NCBI RefSeq assembly: GCF_015999545.1
Contig: NZ_CP065546.1
Span: forward strand, 620,001 to 684,000
DNA: 64,000 nucleotides
From: Lysinibacillus sp. JNUCC-52
Lineage (GTDB): Bacteria > Bacillota > Bacilli > Bacillales_A > Planococcaceae
Reading direction: 5' to 3'
Position numbers and translations under genes: made by a program. Position 1 is the first letter of the stretch. The number at the start of each line of letters is the position of its first letter. Of this stretch, positions 61,180 to 64,000 are shown piece by piece. The notes beneath the pieces are model-generated. The model was not told the DNA's origin and searched no databases. It worked only from the letters and a program-made list of their open reading frames with translations.

Positions 61180-61734
61180 TTAGCGATTTTCATCAGAGTT
61201 TTCTAATGATCGGTATAATGTTGATTTACTAATACCTGTTTCATTTTTAATATCATGTAATGTGAAATTTCCCGAATGGTACATCGAAATAGCTTTTTGA
61301 ATGTTTACATCTGGTTTCCTCGGTCTACCAATTGTCTTACCCTGCTCTCTTGCATTGGCAATGCCGATTAGAGCTGACTGCTTTGCAACATCTGTTTGGA
61401 ATTGAATATAATGTTTCATCATTTGTTGTAATGTACATGTTAAAGGTTGATTATTAGAAATAGCCTCATTACAAAATTGAATGCTTACGATGTCTTTTTC
61501 ACAAATGTTAAGGATATCTTGTAGTTGTCTTGTCGTGTCTGCAAGTGCAACCATTCGTTCAACTATAATCGTATCCCCTTGTTGTATTGCCATCAGCATT
61601 TCTTCTAGTTGATGTCGCTTTTTAGGTGAAGCATGCGGTTCCCGATATATAGTTTGGCATTTTTCAGATATAGCTTTTAACTGTTCTTCACACGTTTCAT
61701 CATTATATAAAGGTCGTACATAACCGAAAATCAT
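61180..61734 (-). CDS. Serine-recombinase-like protein lacking the catalytic serine
   Basis: 184 aa with the resolvase fold (IFGYVRPLYNDETCEEQLKAI; GDTIIVERMVALADTTRQL; EQGKTIGRPRKP) and a C-terminal helix-turn-helix (TLHDIKNETGISKSTLYRSL). In active enzymes the first motif reads YxRVS; here it is YVRPL, so the nucleophilic Ser is gone. The LDRLxRS arginines are also changed. It may act as a DNA-binding regulator. AAGGAGG lies 7 bp before the ATG. Confidence 0.8.
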   Translation of the reverse strand: MIFGYVRPLYNDETCEEQLKAISEKCQTIYREPHASPKKRHQLEEMLMAIQQGDTIIVERMVALADTTRQLQDILNICEKDIVSIQFCNEAISNNQPLTCTLQQMMKHYIQFQTDVAKQSALIGIANAREQGKTIGRPRKPDVNIQKAISMYHSGNFTLHDIKNETGISKSTLYRSLENSDENR

Positions 61735-61826
61735 CAATTTTCCTCCTTATATTGTCTCAAAAAGGTTCCATTTTGGGAATATGAATGGTATGATACTCAA
61801 AGAATTTTCATATTAAGGAGTACATC

Positions 61827-63260
61827 ATGCAAAGTTTAAAACAACAATGGTTTGGAAATATCCGAGGCGATCTATTAGCAGGCATTGTCGTAGCACTTGC
61901 TCTTATCCCAGAAGCCATTGCCTTTTCTATCATCGCTGGCGTTGATCCAATGGTAGGGTTATATGCATCTTTTTGTATCGCTGTCACAATCGCGTTTGTC
62001 GGTGGTAGACCTGGTATGATTTCAGCAGCTACAGGCGCAATGGCACTTGTAATAGCCCCATTAGTAAAAGATTACGGACTAAATTATTTACTAGCTGCCA
62101 CAATTTTAACAGGCATTATTCAACTAATTTTTGGTATGTTAAAAATAGCAAAATTAATGAAATTCATTCCCAATGCTGTAATGATTGGCTTCGTTAATTC
62201 ATTAGCTATTTTAATCTTTTTAGCACAAGTCCCTCAAATTATTGGAATGTCTACCATGACATATATCTTTGTCGCATTGACACTATTACTTTTGTATACT
62301 TTACCACGTTATATTCAAGTAATACCAGCACCACTTATAGCAATCATCGTCTTAACTACTATCGCGATTTATAGTGGCGTTGATTTACGAACAATTGGTG
62401 ATTTAGGTGTTATAACGCAAACGCTACCGACATTCGCCATTCCGAATGTGCCGTTCACGTTTGAAACATTAAAAATTATTTTCCCCTATTCGCTTGCATT
62501 AGCCATCGTCGGTCTAATCGAATCTTTATTAACTGCCCAAATCGTGGATGACATGACGGGGACGGAAAGTGAAAAGAATAAAGAAGCGAGAGGACAAGGT
62601 ATTGCTAATTTTATTAATGGATTTTTTGGAGGAATGGCTGGTTGTGCGATGATTGGTCAATCTGTCATTAATGTAAAGTCTGGTGGACGAGGGCGTTTTT
62701 CAACCCTTATAGCTGGTTTATTTTTAATTTTTTTAATTCTCGTTTTAGGGGATTTAGTCGTCAAAATTCCTATGCCAGTATTAGTAGGCGTTATGATTAT
62801 GGTATGTATCGGTACATTTGATTGGAATTCATTCAAGTATTTAGTGAAGGCCCCTCCTAGTGATGCAATTGTTATGCTAGTTACAGTGATCATCGTAGTA
62901 TACACGCATGATTTATCGAAAGGCGTTATTGCAGGGGTTGTATTAAGTGCTATTTTCTTTGTAGTAAAAATTTCAACATTGAAAGTAGCAAAAAATGGAG
63001 ATATTTACAAAATAGAAGGTCCATTATTTTTTGCTGCCACACATAACTTCGTTCATTACTTCAAAAAAATTGAAAGCATAGATTCTAAAGTTACTATAGA
63101 TTTTAGCAATAGTCGACTATGGGATGATTCTGCTGTAGGTGCCTTGCATAAAGTAAAACATTTACTTCAAGCAAAAGGAATTAAAGTAGAAATAACAGGA
63201 CTCGATACTTCAAGTCAAAAATTAATAACTCGAATAGACAGTATAACTTCTTCTCACTAA
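61827..63260 (+). CDS. SulP family anion transporter with STAS domain
   Basis: 477 aa. Helices 1-3 have [34 protein letters not shown], the SulP entry motif; the C-terminal 80 residues form a STAS domain ([22 protein letters not shown]). Substrates of this family include sulfate and bicarbonate. It is divergent from the degenerate recombinase, and a repeat array follows its terminator. Confidence 0.9.
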   Translation: MQSLKQQWFGNIRGDLLAGIVVALALIPEAIAFSIIAGVDPMVGLYASFCIAVTIAFVGGRPGMISAATGAMALVIAPLVKDYGLNYLLAATILTGIIQLIFGMLKIAKLMKFIPNAVMIGFVNSLAILIFLAQVPQIIGMSTMTYIFVALTLLLLYTLPRYIQVIPAPLIAIIVLTTIAIYSGVDLRTIGDLGVITQTLPTFAIPNVPFTFETLKIIFPYSLALAIVGLIESLLTAQIVDDMTGTESEKNKEARGQGIANFINGFFGGMAGCAMIGQSVINVKSGGRGRFSTLIAGLFLIFLILVLGDLVVKIPMPVLVGVMIMVCIGTFDWNSFKYLVKAPPSDAIVMLVTVIIVVYTHDLSKGVIAGVVLSAIFFVVKISTLKVAKNGDIYKIEGPLFFAATHNFVHYFKKIESIDSKVTIDFSNSRLWDDSAVGALHKVKHLLQAKGIKVEITGLDTSSQKLITRIDSITSSH

Positions 63261-63265
63261 AGACC

Positions 63266-63310
63266 CAAGGAATTCCTGCTTACTTTTGCGGAATTCCTTG
63301 TTTATTTTCT
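63266..63310 (+). terminator. Terminator of the SulP gene
   Basis: CAAGGAATTCC and GGAATTCCTTG pair perfectly with a 13-nt loop; TTTATTTTCTT follows. The right arm (GCGGAATTCC) resembles the repeat unit downstream. Confidence 0.8.
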
Positions 63311-64000
63311 TCCGCGGGATTACTCCTTCCTTCCGCGGGATTATGCATCTCTTTCGCGGAATTACACCTCTCTTCCGCGGAATTACTCCTCCCTTTCGCG
63401 GAATTACTCCTCAGACGCGGGATTATACTTCCCTTCCGCGGAATTACACCTCTTTCGCGGAATTCTACCTTCCTTCCGCGGAATTACTACTCCCTTTCGC
63501 GGAATTACTCCTCAGACGCGGGATTATACTTCCCTTCCGCGGAATTACTACTCCCTTTCGCGGGATTCTACCTTCCTTCCGCGGAATTACTACTCCCTTT
63601 CGCGGAATTACTACTCCCTTCCGAGGGATTACACCTTCCTTTCGCGGGATTCTACCTGCCTGCCGCGGGATTACTCCTTCCTTTCGCGGAATTACGCCTC
63701 TCTTCCGCGGGATTCTACCTCTCTTCCGCGGAATTACTACTCCCTTCCGAGGGATTACACCTTCCTTTCGCGGGATTCTACCTGCCTGCCGCGGGATTAC
63801 TCTTCTCTTCCGCGGAATTACACCTCAGACGCGGGATTACTCCTTCCTTTCGCGGAATTATACCTCTCTTCCGCGGAATTCTACCTTCCTTCCGCGGGAT
63901 TACTCTTCTCTTCCGCGGAATTACACCTCAGACGCGGGATTACACCTCCCTTTCGCGGAATTCTACCCATCTTCCGCGGGATTACGCCTCAGACACGGAA
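63311..64000. repeat. Tandem array of 21/19-bp CCGCGG units
   Basis: About 33 units run to the window edge. Each has a CGCGGRATT core, often the palindrome TTCCGCGGAA, followed by a pyrimidine-rich spacer such as ACTCCTCCC. CGCGG cores are 21 bp apart, or 19 bp when the spacer holds CAGA. A higher-order block recurs with a 126-bp shift (CCGAGGG at about 63621 and 63747). The 19-bp units break any frame, so it is not coding. It is far more GC-rich than its surroundings. Confidence 0.85.

Noticed and set aside
63311..64000. CRISPR array
   Set aside because: Units are 19-21 bp with no unique 30-bp spacers and no cas genes; the variable parts are low-complexity pyrimidine tracts.

Overview
The window looks like a chromosomal segment of an AT-rich Bacillales bacterium, most likely Lysinibacillus or a close relative. 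This is inferred from strong AAGGAGG-type ribosome sites, low-GC codon use, a T-box leader, a FadR-type operator, a rocF/rocE pair and an ETX/MTX2-type pore-forming toxin gene. No rRNA, tRNA or CRISPR array was seen. Family names are from memory of sequence motifs; no search was run.

Layout. 1-3.3 kb: a PadR-controlled ABC transporter and a secreted protein. 4.2-6.8 kb: subtilisin-like protease, polymorphic toxin and candidate immunity genes on the minus strand. 7.3-26.3 kb: mostly ordinary metabolism and envelope genes. These are an acyl-CoA dehydrogenase/SDR/kinase operon behind a FadR-like box, LysR-hutG-gltS, a polysaccharide deacetylase, a DD-carboxypeptidase, a MORN-AAA fusion, the ETX/MTX2-like toxin, TrmO and a Cas4-like nuclease. 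26.3-29.3 kb: small membrane genes, gene decay and a Fur box. 29.6-45.9 kb: an accessory island rich in secreted peptides. 46-63.3 kb: a second ordinary stretch (MocR regulator, Eis-like acetyltransferase, T-box-controlled DMT transporter, rocE, rocF, YetF-like protein, degenerate resolvase, SulP). 63.3-64 kb: a dense 21-bp repeat array running off the window.

The island is the main discovery. An Rgg-type regulator gene (37760-38608) has a 20-bp palindrome, AATATTC-N6-GAATATT, between itself and a divergent 23-codon peptide ORF. Near-identical palindromes lie upstream of a 32-aa RiPP-like peptide (41378-41476), of a second protease-toxin-immunity operon (41794-45855) and of a two-gene secreted-protein operon (47883-49709). 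At the last three the palindrome sits exactly 25 bp from a -10 hexamer, with no good -35. This points to one peptide-sensing regulon driving a toxin operon and peptide products.

A second, separate circuit seems to lie beside it. A NarL/ComA-type response regulator (36078-36713) neighbours two copies of a 55-bp element made of ACCGACA/TGTCGGT half-sites. One copy precedes a 41-aa Cys-rich bacteriocin-like peptide. The other precedes an operon of two secreted proteins plus a three-permease ABC transporter. Both copies lie 11 bp from a -10 box.

Several island genes carry small lesions: homopolymer frameshifts at the start of a protease, an in-frame TAG, a truncated solute-binding protein. This suggests recent decay, phase variation or residual sequencing error.
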